Positions 1-6,586 of a stretch of DNA of 15,042 bases are shown here, one piece after another. The stretch is from Bacillota bacterium (GTDB taxonomy: Bacteria; Bacillota; UBA4882; UBA8346). Position numbers and translations under genes: made by a program. Below the pieces are notes generated by a model. That model was not told the origin of the DNA and ran no database searches. It was given only the letters and a program-made list of their open reading frames with translations. Each line of letters starts with the position of its first letter. Position 1 is the stretch's first letter. Location of the stretch: NCBI GenBank assembly GCA_023415835.1, contig JAEZJK010000060.1:1-15042 (forward strand), written 5' to 3'.

Positions 1-472
1 CTCATCCGCTTTTTTCCCAACAATCTGTTCCACCCACCGGTTTCAAGATCGGATCAATACTATCCAAAAAGCTCAACAGGTTGGACTCGAGGTCTGCAGT
101 GGAGGAATCATCGGGCTTGGTGAAGACTGGAAGGATCGAATTGAAATGGCATTGACCTTGAAAGAATTGGCCGTAACTGCCGTACCGTTAAATATTTTAA
201 TACCCATCAAAGGAACCCCCCTGGAAGCTACCAGCCAATTGTCGCCGGTTGAAATTATCAAATCAATTGCTATTTTCCGGATAATCTTGAAAAATCAGAT
301 CATTAAAATCGTAGCCGGAAGAGAAACAATGCTGAAAGACTTTCAGGGACTGGCTTTTATGGCGGGAACCAATGGGATGTTTATCGGAGGTTATCTAACC
401 GTAAATGGTCGGGAAATCGAAGCAGACCAAAAATTAGTCCGGACAATATTAGATACTTGGTCTCAGCTTTAA
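1..472 (+). CDS. bioB: Biotin synthase, 3' part only
   Basis: Radical SAM enzyme that inserts sulfur into dethiobiotin in the last step of biotin synthesis. The reading frame is open from base 2 to the TAA at 470-472, giving about 156 residues, roughly the C-terminal half of the usual 320-340. The N-terminal CxxxCxxC cluster motif lies outside the window. Visible family motifs are FFPTICSTH (the strand before THxxxxR), VCSGGIIGLGED, whose Cys (codon 95-97) matches the [2Fe-2S] ligand Cys188 of E. coli BioB, and IVAGRETM, whose Arg (codon 320-322) matches Arg260, the unusual arginine ligand of that cluster. PLNILIPIKGTPL is also typical. No other biotin gene is visible, so operon context cannot be judged. 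The internal ATG at 146 is not the start, because BioB homology continues upstream to the window edge. Confidence 0.95.
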   Translation, partial: SSAFFPTICSTHRFQDRINTIQKAQQVGLEVCSGGIIGLGEDWKDRIEMALTLKELAVTAVPLNILIPIKGTPLEATSQLSPVEIIKSIAIFRIILKNQIIKIVAGRETMLKDFQGLAFMAGTNGMFIGGYLTVNGREIEADQKLVRTILDTWSQL

Positions 473-566
473 GAAAAGCACAAGTCGCTTTAATAAGGCC
501 CCAAAACCCAGCATCCAGTTTCCGTTGGAAACTTTGAAAAGAAACTTTGGCGGTTTGGTCTTGCAT
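381..566 (-). CDS. Doubtful small ORF antisense to the bioB end
   Basis: A 61-residue frame starting MQDQTAKVSFQSF. Its start codon (564-566) has a textbook GGAGG ribosome binding site 8 bases upstream, which is the main reason to list it. The last 30 or so residues are read antisense to the bioB 3' end and look arbitrary (LLRFPDHLRLDNLR). Nothing in it is recognisable. It could be the surviving 5' end of a gene whose remainder was lost when the bioB neighbourhood was rearranged, or a chance frame behind a chance Shine-Dalgarno sequence. Confidence 0.25.
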   Translation of the reverse strand: MQDQTAKVSFQSFQRKLDAGFWGLIKATCAFLKAETKYLILSGLIFGLLRFPDHLRLDNLR

Positions 567-636
567 GATTATAACCTCCGGGAAGAAGCAATTTTTCTTT
601 ATTAAGAGCATTTTATCGACTTTAGATTACCTGCTG

Positions 637-656
637 TCAGTAAATACCATTACTGA
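637..656. repeat. Small inverted repeat (7-bp arms) downstream of bioB
   Basis: TCAGTAA (637-643) and TTACTGA (650-656) form a perfect 7-bp inverted repeat with a 6-base loop, followed on the plus strand by an AT-rich stretch but no clean T tract. It may be a weak terminator for bioB or a protein site. A run of 13 A lies nearby at 687-699. Otherwise nothing recognisable is seen between 567 and 762. Confidence 0.3.
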
Positions 657-751
657 TAATAATTATAATCCACTTCGCCAACACACAAAAAAAAAAAAAT
701 ACCCCAACAAAACCCAAAGTCCCACCACTCGTTCTATAAAGAAAGATCGAA

Positions 752-786
752 CACTACATGCTTTAATGTTGCACAACCTTGGCCTC
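752..786. repeat. Direct repeat copy 1 (second copy at 1049-1085)
   Basis: About 35 bases, including ATGCTTTA and TTGCACAACCTT, recur imperfectly about 300 bp downstream, with small indels and a few substitutions. On the minus strand this copy encodes the last codons (EAKVVQH, stop) of the small exported-protein gene. Unlike copy 2 it has no TATAAT at the right distance. Confidence 0.6.
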
Positions 787-972
787 GGCTTCGATTAGTG
801 ACGACCCTTTTTTAAACTCCGGTTGGAAGAGCCGAGTCCATTGTTGATCGAGTTTTTTGATTATAAGGACTTTTTGGTCATCAGTCAATTGAAACTTCGC
901 CGGTTCGTCTTGAGAAAAAACAAAGTTTATAGCAGTAAATAACAGCAACAGCATTAAGGGTGCTATTCGCAT
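763..972 (-). CDS. Small exported protein, unknown function
   Basis: 69 residues, unrecognised. The start chosen is the ATG at 970-972, because GGAGG sits 9 bases upstream. A longer frame starting at 1008 lacks such a site. Residues 1-20 (MRIAPLMLLLLFTAINFVFS) look like a signal peptide or membrane anchor: one Arg, a long hydrophobic core, and a possible cleavage before QDEP. The remaining 49 residues are hydrophilic and probably helical (LTDDQKVLIIKKLDQQWTRLF), with no Cys. The C-terminal EAKVVQH lies in repeat copy 1. Repeat copy 2, upstream on the same strand, reads EAKVVQSLKHLQCF in the same sense and frame, so this gene may be what remains of a tandem duplication, or it may have been clipped by a one-base deletion near its end. 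The neighbours bioB and prfC give no functional hint. Confidence 0.5.
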   Translation of the reverse strand: MRIAPLMLLLLFTAINFVFSQDEPAKFQLTDDQKVLIIKKLDQQWTRLFQPEFKKGSSLIEAEAKVVQH

Positions 973-1048
973 TAAAATCTTCCTCCGGAAGTAATTCGAA
1001 TAAATCATGATCCATTTTTATTATCGGAAGATCCAGAGAATTTAAAAG

Positions 1049-1085
1049 CACTGTAAATGCTTTAGTGATTGCACAACCTTCGCCT
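1049..1085. repeat. Direct repeat copy 2, overlapping the prfC -35 region
   Basis: Partner of 752-786. The shared TTGCACAACCTT supplies the putative prfC -35 hexamer (1069-1074). Read on the minus strand it encodes EAKVVQ followed by SLKHLQCF and a stop, directly preceded by TGA, so only the tail of any upstream gene copy is left. Confidence 0.6.
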
Positions 1086-1097
1086 CTCATGTATAAT
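1069..1097 (+). promoter_or_regulatory. Sigma-A-type promoter of prfC
   Basis: TTGCAC (1069-1074), a 17-base spacer, then a perfect TATAAT (1092-1097). Transcription would start near 1104, giving a leader of about 36 bases before the prfC ATG. The -35 matches consensus at only its first three bases, but the spacing is ideal. Confidence 0.6.
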
Positions 1098-1139
1098 AAA
1101 TGATTGTTAATCATTGCAACAGACCTGGAGGAATATCTA

Positions 1140-2753
1140 ATGCCCGAAACCAAAGAGGTCCTAAAATCCGAAGTCCAGCGCCGCCGGACTTTTGCGATCA
1201 TCTCCCACCCCGATGCCGGTAAAACTACCCTCACCGAAAAGCTGCTCTTATACGGGGGCGCGATTCACTTGGCCGGATCGGTGAAGGCCCGGAAAACCCA
1301 ACGCCATGCTGTCTCCGACTGGATGGAGATCGAAAAACAACGTGGGATCTCGGTAACCTCCAGCGCCCTTCAATTCGAATATAACGGTTATAAAATCAAT
1401 ATCCTGGATACCCCGGGTCACCAAGACTTCAGCGAAGACACCTACCGGACCTTGATGGCGGCCGACAGCGCAGTGATGTTAATCGATGTCGCCAAAGGGG
1501 TTGAAGCCCAAACCATCAAGCTCTTTAAAGTCTGTAAACAACGAGGTATCCCGGTTTTCACTTTCATTAACAAGCTGGATCGGCACGGCAAGGGCCCTTT
1601 CGAGCTGATGGAAGAGATTGAAAAAGTATTGGGCATTGTCTCCTACCCAATGAACTGGCCGATTGGGATCAACGGCGAATATAAAGGCGTCTATAACCGG
1701 CGCCAAGCCCAGATTGAACTCTTTCAAAACGACGGTTCCCACGGCCAATGGGCGCTCCAGTCAACTATCGGCAATGCAAGCGACCCCGCTTTTACGGAAA
1801 TTCTAGGTCAAGATGTCCATAAAGCGCTTTGTAACGATATTGAGCTTTTGGACACCGCCGGGGAACAGTTTGACCTCGAAAAAGTGCTTCATGGCGAATT
1901 GACCCCGATGTTCTTCGGCAGCGCCATGACTAACTTCGGGGTCCGGCCTTTCCTGGAGGAGTTTTTACGGTTGGCCCCCTCGCCGCTCTCCCGGAAGTCC
2001 GATAGCGGCGAAGTCCTGCCTGATTCCGAAAACTTTTCGGCCTTTGTTTTTAAGATCCAGGCGAACATGAACCCGGCCCACCGGGATCGGTTGGCCTTTA
2101 TCCGGATCTGTTCCGGGGTCTTCAATCGCGGAATGACCGTCCACCACGTCCAAACCGGCAAACCGCTTAAGTTGGCCCAGCCGCAACAGTTCATGGCCCA
2201 GGACCGGGAGATGGTCGAGGTAGCGTATCCCGGCGATATCATCGGCTTATTTGATCCCGGCGTCTTCGCTATCGGCGATACCCTTTGCGGGGATAACCAT
2301 AAATTGAAGTTTGAAGATTTCCCGGTTTTCCCGCCGGAGCAATTTGCCAGAGTCCAACCTGTCGATACCATGCGCCGGAAACAATTTATCAAAGGGATCA
2401 CCCAATTAACCCAGGAAGGGGCGGTCCAACTCTTTAAACAGCCCGACAGCGGCTTTGAATCCTTTGTGGTCGGCGTGGTCGGGACCCTTCAGTTTGATGT
2501 GCTTCGTTATCGGCTTCAAGGGGAATACGGGGTTGATATTCAGTTGCAAAATTTGAATTATGTGATGGCCCGTTGGCTGGTTGGGGAAGGAATCACTTCG
2601 AAGTCAAAGATCGACCTGCAGGGGGATTTACTGCTGGAGGATGCTCAAGGCCGTCCGGTGGCGCTTTTCAGGAGCGAGTGGGCCTTCCGGTATGTGGTGG
2701 AGAAAAATCCGAAAGTTCAGTTTTTGGCGGCTCCACCACGGGAAGCCGGTTGA
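1140..2753 (+). CDS. prfC: Peptide chain release factor 3 (RF3)
   Basis: Translational GTPase that removes RF1 and RF2 from the ribosome after peptide release; cytoplasmic. 537 residues, close to the usual 525-530. Start: ATG at 1140 with GGAGG (1127-1131) 8 bases upstream; the in-frame ATG at 1104 has no ribosome binding site. GTPase motifs in order: HPDAGKTT (23-30, P-loop), EKQRGISVT (65-73, switch I), DTPGHQDF (90-97, switch II), NKLDR (144-148) and a GSA motif in the middle of the protein. RF3-type features are the SVKARK segment after the P-loop and DWMEIEKQRGISV, which separate it from EF-G. The C-terminal region (VQLFKQPDSG, GVVGTLQFDVLRYRLQGEYGVD) is also RF3-like. It is transcribed alone, with its own promoter and a strong terminator. 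Confidence 0.97.
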   Translation: MPETKEVLKSEVQRRRTFAIISHPDAGKTTLTEKLLLYGGAIHLAGSVKARKTQRHAVSDWMEIEKQRGISVTSSALQFEYNGYKINILDTPGHQDFSEDTYRTLMAADSAVMLIDVAKGVEAQTIKLFKVCKQRGIPVFTFINKLDRHGKGPFELMEEIEKVLGIVSYPMNWPIGINGEYKGVYNRRQAQIELFQNDGSHGQWALQSTIGNASDPAFTEILGQDVHKALCNDIELLDTAGEQFDLEKVLHGELTPMFFGSAMTNFGVRPFLEEFLRLAPSPLSRKSDSGEVLPDSENFSAFVFKIQANMNPAHRDRLAFIRICSGVFNRGMTVHHVQTGKPLKLAQPQQFMAQDREMVEVAYPGDIIGLFDPGVFAIGDTLCGDNHKLKFEDFPVFPPEQFARVQPVDTMRRKQFIKGITQLTQEGAVQLFKQPDSGFESFVVGVVGTLQFDVLRYRLQGEYGVDIQLQNLNYVMARWLVGEGITSKSKIDLQGDLLLEDAQGRPVALFRSEWAFRYVVEKNPKVQFLAAPPREAG

Positions 2754-2765
2754 TGTTGTAATACG

Positions 2766-2808
2766 AAAAAAGCCAATCCCGGATTACCTCAGGATTGGCT
2801 TTTTATTT
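2766..2808 (+). terminator. Rho-independent terminator of prfC
   Basis: A 13-bp stem: AAAAAGCCAATCC (2767-2779) pairs perfectly with GGATTGGCTTTTT (2792-2804), followed by further T-rich sequence. It begins 13 bases after the prfC stop. The A-rich 5' arm means it may also act on antisense transcripts. Confidence 0.92.
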
Positions 2809-2880
2809 GTTTTGTTTACTATCAAAATCCTCTCTTACCCTAATCTCAGATTCGTATATCCCATCAATAGTAATCTACTA

Positions 2881-2930
2881 TAAGGCCGTCTCAGGGGTAG
2901 GCATTATATCTTCTCCCCGGGACGGCCTTA
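2881..2930. repeat. Perfect 10-bp inverted repeat enclosing 30 bases
   Basis: TAAGGCCGTC (2881-2890) and GACGGCCTTA (2921-2930) are exact reverse complements. Inside, GGGG (2894-2897) can pair with CCCC (2915-2918), so a long imperfect hairpin can form. There is no T tract on either side, so a terminator is unlikely. The arm resembles the GGCCTTA cores of the palindromes around the transposase at 11948-12688, which raises the possibility of a dispersed REP-like element. That link is tentative. Confidence 0.7.
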
Positions 2931-3094
2931 AACCGTTCCAAATCAGCCGGAACGCTGAATCGTAGAGCTTGTTGCGGAGCCTTATGCATCGTAGCCTTAC
3001 TAATTAAATAGCGTTTCTTCCCTAAATATATTGATAAACTCCCGGAAAAGTAAAATGTTTTACAATATGTTATTCCATTATGAACGATAGGCAT
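2891..3094 (-). CDS. Doubtful ORF bracketed by a 13-bp direct repeat
   Basis: 67 residues (MPIVHNGITYCK to RRYNAYP). Amino-acid composition is normal for a protein, but there is no ribosome binding site, only a T run, ahead of the ATG, and nothing is recognisable. The first codons (AATGCCTATC) and the last ones (AATGCCTACC) are near copies, part of the repeat at 3088-3100 and 2898-2910. It may be a gene fragment carried by a small repeat unit, or chance. Confidence 0.2.
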   Translation of the reverse strand: MPIVHNGITYCKTFYFSGSLSIYLGKKRYLISKATMHKAPQQALRFSVPADLERFKAVPGRRYNAYP

Positions 3095-3109
3095 TCTATC
3101 AAAAAAAAT

Positions 3110-3274
3110 AGCTATTCATTCAAAACATGAAGATTCTTACGAGAACCTTAAATATTCCATCAGGAAAATGAAATATTCCATTAAGAAGATGAGAGATTCC
3201 ATTAGGAATATGAAATATTCATCATGGAATCCCTAGATTCTTGCGAGAAATAAAAAATCCCTTTAAGAAAATAT
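3110..3274. repeat. Degenerate tandem array, 21-bp period, about 7-8 units
   Basis: The clearest units start at 3150, 3171, 3192 and 3213 and share ATTCCAT in the first half and GAAxATG at the end; the fourth has lost one base. More diverged units flank them in phase: AGATTCTTACGAGA (3131-3144) and AGATTCTTGCGAGA (3235-3248) are near-identical and sit 104 bases apart, close to five periods. The array is very AT-rich and ends about 17 bases before the stop codon of the next minus-strand gene. There is no spacer/repeat alternation as in CRISPR and no continuous coding frame. Confidence 0.75.
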
Positions 3275-3291
3275 GATATGCAATATATTAC

Positions 3292-3759
3292 TCAATTAAC
3301 CTCCAGATCCATATCAGCATTAGCCGCAGCCTGATCACTCAAGATTCCAACCTTCGCTTCCTTCAACCTCCGATCCAACTCTGAACCGGAGGGGGAACTC
3401 CGGATTAGCCTTTCTTCATTCCGGTCATAAAGGGCCTCATTAATGATACTGCTTTTATTCAAAGAAATGACCCGGGCAGCTAAGCCTCTGGCCCTTAACG
3501 AATGAAAGGCCGCATTCTGATACCCTCCCTGTTGGTATAATTTCACCGCCCAAAGCTGATGCCCCAGGGTCAACCCTAAACCGTCATATTTTTGGCCATC
3601 TGCGGCAAAACGTTGGGATGTCCTGATAATCGCCGCCGAACGGTTGATTACATTGCCAGCTTCAGCTTTATTAATTTGGGGAGACTCTCCAAAACTTACC
3701 GGGAGGCTGGTTAAGATCAAAATTATGCCGACTGTTATTGCATATTTTACTTTTTTCAT
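3292..3759 (-). CDS. Small exported protein, unknown function
   Basis: 155 residues, family not recognised. The ATG at 3757-3759 is preferred (GGAG 11 bases upstream); a GTG at 3771 is too close to that site. Residues 1-24 (MKKVKYAITVGIILILTSLP and on) form a typical signal peptide: lysines, hydrophobic core, and a likely cleavage near SFG-ES. There is no lipobox Cys. The mature part is probably helical, with RSAAIIRTSQRFAADGQ, LGHQLWAVKLYQQGGYQNAAFHSLRARGL split over two helices, and an acidic tail (DMDLEVN). It lies 130 bases downstream of the histidine kinase on the same strand, so it could be read through from that pair or be its target; a weak promoter candidate lies in between. No function is claimed. 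Confidence 0.75.
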   Translation of the reverse strand: MKKVKYAITVGIILILTSLPVSFGESPQINKAEAGNVINRSAAIIRTSQRFAADGQKYDGLGLTLGHQLWAVKLYQQGGYQNAAFHSLRARGLAARVISLNKSSIINEALYDRNEERLIRSSPSGSELDRRLKEAKVGILSDQAAANADMDLEVN

Positions 3760-3819
3760 GCCACCGCACACTCCATTGGTCAGGTTAATGAATTAAGAAT
3801 AACAATAAAATCTAAAATA

Positions 3820-3848
3820 AAAATAAAGATTTGTTAAATACGTTGCAA
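3820..3848 (-). promoter_or_regulatory. Weak promoter candidate for the 3292-3759 gene
   Basis: On the minus strand, TTGCAA (3848-3843), a 17-base spacer and TATTTT (3825-3820), about 60 bases upstream of the ATG. Four of six matches in each box in a very AT-rich stretch, so chance is quite possible. Confidence 0.3.
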
Positions 3849-3889
3849 TAAGTTTCTTGACCGCCTGATTATTGTAACATATTTTCCTT

Positions 3890-5224
3890 TCAAGTTTTTA
3901 AAGGTAGGGAAAAAGTAATACCCATCCCCCCTTGAGGGGTTAAATAAGCCTGAATGCTTCCTCCATGGCTTTCGACTATTTTTTGGCAGATGGCGAGCCC
4001 GAGGCCGCTGCCGCCTTTGGACCGGGAGCGTGATTTATCAATCCGGTAGAATTTTTCAAAGATCGACGCTAACTCTTGGGCCGGAACCCCGGATCCGTCA
4101 TCTTCCAGGGCAAAGCAGGCGTAACCGTTATCGATCACGCATTTCATGGTGATGGTTTGTAAATTGGCGGCATGTTTCAAGGAATTATTAACCAAGTTGG
4201 CAAAGACCCTTCTAATTTTTTGGGGGTTAATCTCCAAGTATCGTTCTTTACCAACATCAAAACTGCTATTGAAGGCGATATTTTTCCCTTCTAATTCAAA
4301 CTGGTATTCACCGGCAAGTTCGTTGATAAACTCCTCTAAACTAACGGTTACTTTGCCGCTTGCCGTTTCCTCCAGATCGCTGAGGGCGTAATCGTTAAAC
4401 TCGGTAATCAATTCTTGAATATCCTGGGCTTTTTGAAAGATAATCCGGTGGTACTCAGCTTGTTTCTGATCCGGTATCTTCCGCGAGATCAGCCTTTCCA
4501 AAAAACCAATAATCGAGGTCAACGGAGTTTTTAGATCGTGTGAGATCGAGGCGATCATCTCGTTTTGCTGTTGATATGATACCGCCAGCCGTTGTTGCAT
4601 TGCGGCGAACTTGCGAGTCAACTCTCCCAGCTCGTCCTTTCTTTTGAGGTTTTCAACCGCCGGTGGGGTGGAAGAATAACGATAGTTGACTTTTTCCAGC
4701 CCCCGGTTTAAGGACGTTAACGGCCTGACCAAAGAATAATGCAGGTAAACAATTAACAACCCGATAAAAACTATTAATAAGGCTAAAGCAACCCAGCCAA
4801 TCCTATGGATCGAATTTAATTTGCCAAAGCTCCCCACCGAAAAGGGAGCGGTCAATTCCACTATATAAATCACATCTCGGCTAACCGCAGTAAAACTTTT
4901 CAACTCCAGGCTTAACCCGCGGCTCTTCCGCCGATCGGCCACACTAATCTTATTTCCATCCACATCATAAAGGGTGATTTTGACATCTTTCCGGAGCGAC
5001 ACCTGTTCCAAATAAGCGGCGATTTTATGCCGATCCGGATAGTAAAGCTTGATCCGGGCGGAAATCTCTTCAGTTATCCCATAGAGATGGTCTTTGAAGA
5101 CATCAAAGTCCCGCCCCAGGTTATCAAGGAGAAACAGGCGGTAATAAAGGGTTAGGATCGAGACGAATAAAAAAAAACCAAAAACGATCACCAGCGGCAA
5201 CTTATAACGGAGGCTGACTTTCAT
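3890..5224 (-). CDS. Sensor histidine kinase with HAMP domain
   Basis: Membrane-bound sensor of a two-component pair, 444 residues. TM1 is about residues 10-29 and TM2 about 142-163, enclosing an extracytoplasmic sensor region of about 110 residues with no recognised family. A HAMP linker (about 165-218) follows, then the dimerisation/phosphoacceptor helix with SISHDLKTPL (His229), and the ATPase domain: N box NLVNNSLKHA (343-352), G1 DDGSGVP (375-381), F box FEKFYR (389-394) and G2 GGSGLGLAI (404-412). All catalytic motifs are intact. The ATG overlaps the response regulator stop as ATGA, so the two are translationally coupled. The signal sensed cannot be read from the sequence. Confidence 0.95.
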   Translation of the reverse strand: MKVSLRYKLPLVIVFGFFLFVSILTLYYRLFLLDNLGRDFDVFKDHLYGITEEISARIKLYYPDRHKIAAYLEQVSLRKDVKITLYDVDGNKISVADRRKSRGLSLELKSFTAVSRDVIYIVELTAPFSVGSFGKLNSIHRIGWVALALLIVFIGLLIVYLHYSLVRPLTSLNRGLEKVNYRYSSTPPAVENLKRKDELGELTRKFAAMQQRLAVSYQQQNEMIASISHDLKTPLTSIIGFLERLISRKIPDQKQAEYHRIIFQKAQDIQELITEFNDYALSDLEETASGKVTVSLEEFINELAGEYQFELEGKNIAFNSSFDVGKERYLEINPQKIRRVFANLVNNSLKHAANLQTITMKCVIDNGYACFALEDDGSGVPAQELASIFEKFYRIDKSRSRSKGGSGLGLAICQKIVESHGGSIQAYLTPQGGMGITFSLPLKT

Positions 5225-5922
5225 CCTTTTGCTCCCGTAAATTTATATCCTACTCCCCAGACCGTTTTGATATAATCATTTTCCGGATCGATCTTGTTGC
5301 GGAGATTTTTAATGTGGACTGTAACCGTGTTCAAATCGCAATAATCGCTCCCCACACCCCAAATGGCGTCATAAATCTGTTCCCTGCTTAAAACCAGGTT
5401 TTTGTTTTCGATCAAATATAACAAAATTTGAAATTCTTTGGTTGAAAGACTGATTTTGTTGCCGTTTTTATAAACTTCATAATTATCTTTATGGATCGTA
5501 ATATCATCAAAACCCAACCTGCCGGTTTCGCTTTTCACAGCTTTATCGCTCCGCCTCTCACGGCGGAGATGGGCCTTGACCCTAGCGACTAATTCATTGA
5601 TACTAAAAGGTTTAGTCAGGTAATCGTCGGCGCCGACCTCCAACCCAACCACTTTATCGATCTCCCGTCCCTTGGCGCTTAACAGGATAATCGGAACCGC
5701 AATCTGATCGCGGATCTTCCGGCAAACCTCTAACCCGTCTATTTCGGGCATCATGACATCTAAAATAATTAATGAAACCGCCGCCTGTTCCAACTGCTCC
5801 AAAACCTCGTTACCATTGTAGGCGGGTATCACTTCATAGCCCTCATCCTCGAGGCTATCGCCGATCAAACGGACAATCTCCCGGTCATCATCGGCTACCA
5901 ATATTTTGGATGCATTACTCAA
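5221..5922 (-). CDS. OmpR/PhoB-family response regulator
   Basis: DNA-binding partner of the adjacent kinase, 233 residues. Receiver domain 1-120: acidic pair Asp11/Asp12, phosphoacceptor Asp55 in LIILDVMMP, Ser82 and Lys104 in LTKPF. Winged-helix output domain about 135-230 with LSTKEFQILLYLIENKN, LSREQIYDAIWG, NTVTVHIKNLRNKI and the terminal VWGVGYKF. The start is TTG (5920-5922), because no ATG or GTG lies in frame nearby. GAGG is 11 bases upstream. A four-residue frame (ATG TAT CTT GAG TAA) overlaps the start out of frame. First gene of the two-gene unit; I found no convincing promoter in 5923-6088. Target genes unknown. Confidence 0.95.
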   Translation of the reverse strand: MSNASKILVADDDREIVRLIGDSLEDEGYEVIPAYNGNEVLEQLEQAAVSLIILDVMMPEIDGLEVCRKIRDQIAVPIILLSAKGREIDKVVGLEVGADDYLTKPFSINELVARVKAHLRRERRSDKAVKSETGRLGFDDITIHKDNYEVYKNGNKISLSTKEFQILLYLIENKNLVLSREQIYDAIWGVGSDYCDLNTVTVHIKNLRNKIDPENDYIKTVWGVGYKFTGAKG

Positions 5923-6088
5923 GATACATCTTACCTCTTTATTATAAAATAAACCCTTTCAGGAACGGACCCCTTATCAACAAAATATGTAATAATATTT
6001 TCCCTTAGTATCAAAGAATACTGTTCTTCCTTCTGTTCGGGATCGGTTTTTAAGATTCCTACTGTAAAGCAATGGGATAATATGATTT

Positions 6089-6568
6089 TTAAAGTTGTAA
6101 ATACGTCCGGATTGACTTAACCACCAACCGGTGGTCTTCTTCTTGGGGCAGTCCGGAAACGGCAATGGTCCCAACCATTCCCACTTCTTTAACGATCAGC
6201 GGGAAAGCCCCGCCGTGCGCCGAATATTGAAAGGGATCCACAAAATATCGTTCTTCAATGGATTTACCTAATTTCGCAAGCAATAGGCCAACGTGGTAGG
6301 AACTCTTATTAAAGCGTTTAACTACATTTTTCTTGCGAATAATCCATTGATCGTTGTCGGGGGTTGTCCCTTCCATAGCGTAATGGAACAACTGCTGCCC
6401 ATGGCGTTCGATATCGATGACAACCCTCTTTTGCTCTCGCTTGGCAATTTCCAAAATCAGCAGCCCAAGTTCGAGGGCGGTTTGATTAGTAAACGATTTA
6501 AATTGCAACTCCGCTTCTTCCTGGGACAATTCGGCCAATTGGTCATCAAGATTAAACTCGCTTGACAT
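6089..6568 (-). CDS. UPF0303 family protein (GlcG/HbpS-like fold)
   Basis: 159 residues, full length for the UPF0303 (DUF336/heme-degrading-domain-like) family, which includes yeast YBR137W. Family signatures, from memory: DIERHGQQLFHYAMEGTTPDN, NVVKRFNKSSYHVGLLL, YSAHGGAFPLIVKEVGMVGTI and SGLPQEEDHRLVV. Soluble, no signal peptide. The biochemical role of the family is poorly settled; heme or small-ligand binding has been proposed for relatives. AAGGAAG lies 7 bases before the ATG, overlapping the stop region of the upstream reductase gene. The gap is only 18 bases, so it is very likely co-transcribed with nrdJ and under the same NrdR control. Confidence 0.88.
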   Translation of the reverse strand: MSSEFNLDDQLAELSQEEAELQFKSFTNQTALELGLLILEIAKREQKRVVIDIERHGQQLFHYAMEGTTPDNDQWIIRKKNVVKRFNKSSYHVGLLLAKLGKSIEERYFVDPFQYSAHGGAFPLIVKEVGMVGTIAVSGLPQEEDHRLVVKSIRTYLQL

Positions 6569-6586
6569 TTTTAATCTTCCTTTCTG

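Larger units (their letters stand above)
2754..3291. other. 538-bp gap rich in repeats, no convincing gene
   Basis: Contains the prfC terminator, a 10-bp inverted repeat (2881-2930), a 13-bp direct repeat (2898-2910 and 3088-3100) bracketing a doubtful ORF, and a degenerate 21-bp tandem array (about 3110-3274). Base composition becomes strongly AT-rich after about 3000. Each element is listed separately. Confidence 0.7.

Noticed and set aside
517..533. 7-bp inverted repeat AGTTTCC/GGAAACT as bioB terminator
   Set aside because: No T tract follows on either strand, so it was not called.
547..798. 83-codon plus-strand frame after bioB
   Set aside because: Runs through the A13 tract, has a low-complexity Lys/Thr composition and no ribosome binding site.
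1889..2401. 170-codon minus-strand frame inside prfC
   Set aside because: Shadow of a GC-rich third-position pattern in a clear RF3 gene; no homology-like motif and no ribosome binding site needed to explain it.
3110..3274. CRISPR array
   Set aside because: Units are directly adjacent 21-mers that are imperfect throughout, with no unique spacers and no cas genes.
5941..5946. TATAAT on the minus strand as the response regulator -10 box
   Set aside because: Too close to the ribosome binding site and without any -35 match at 16-18 bases.
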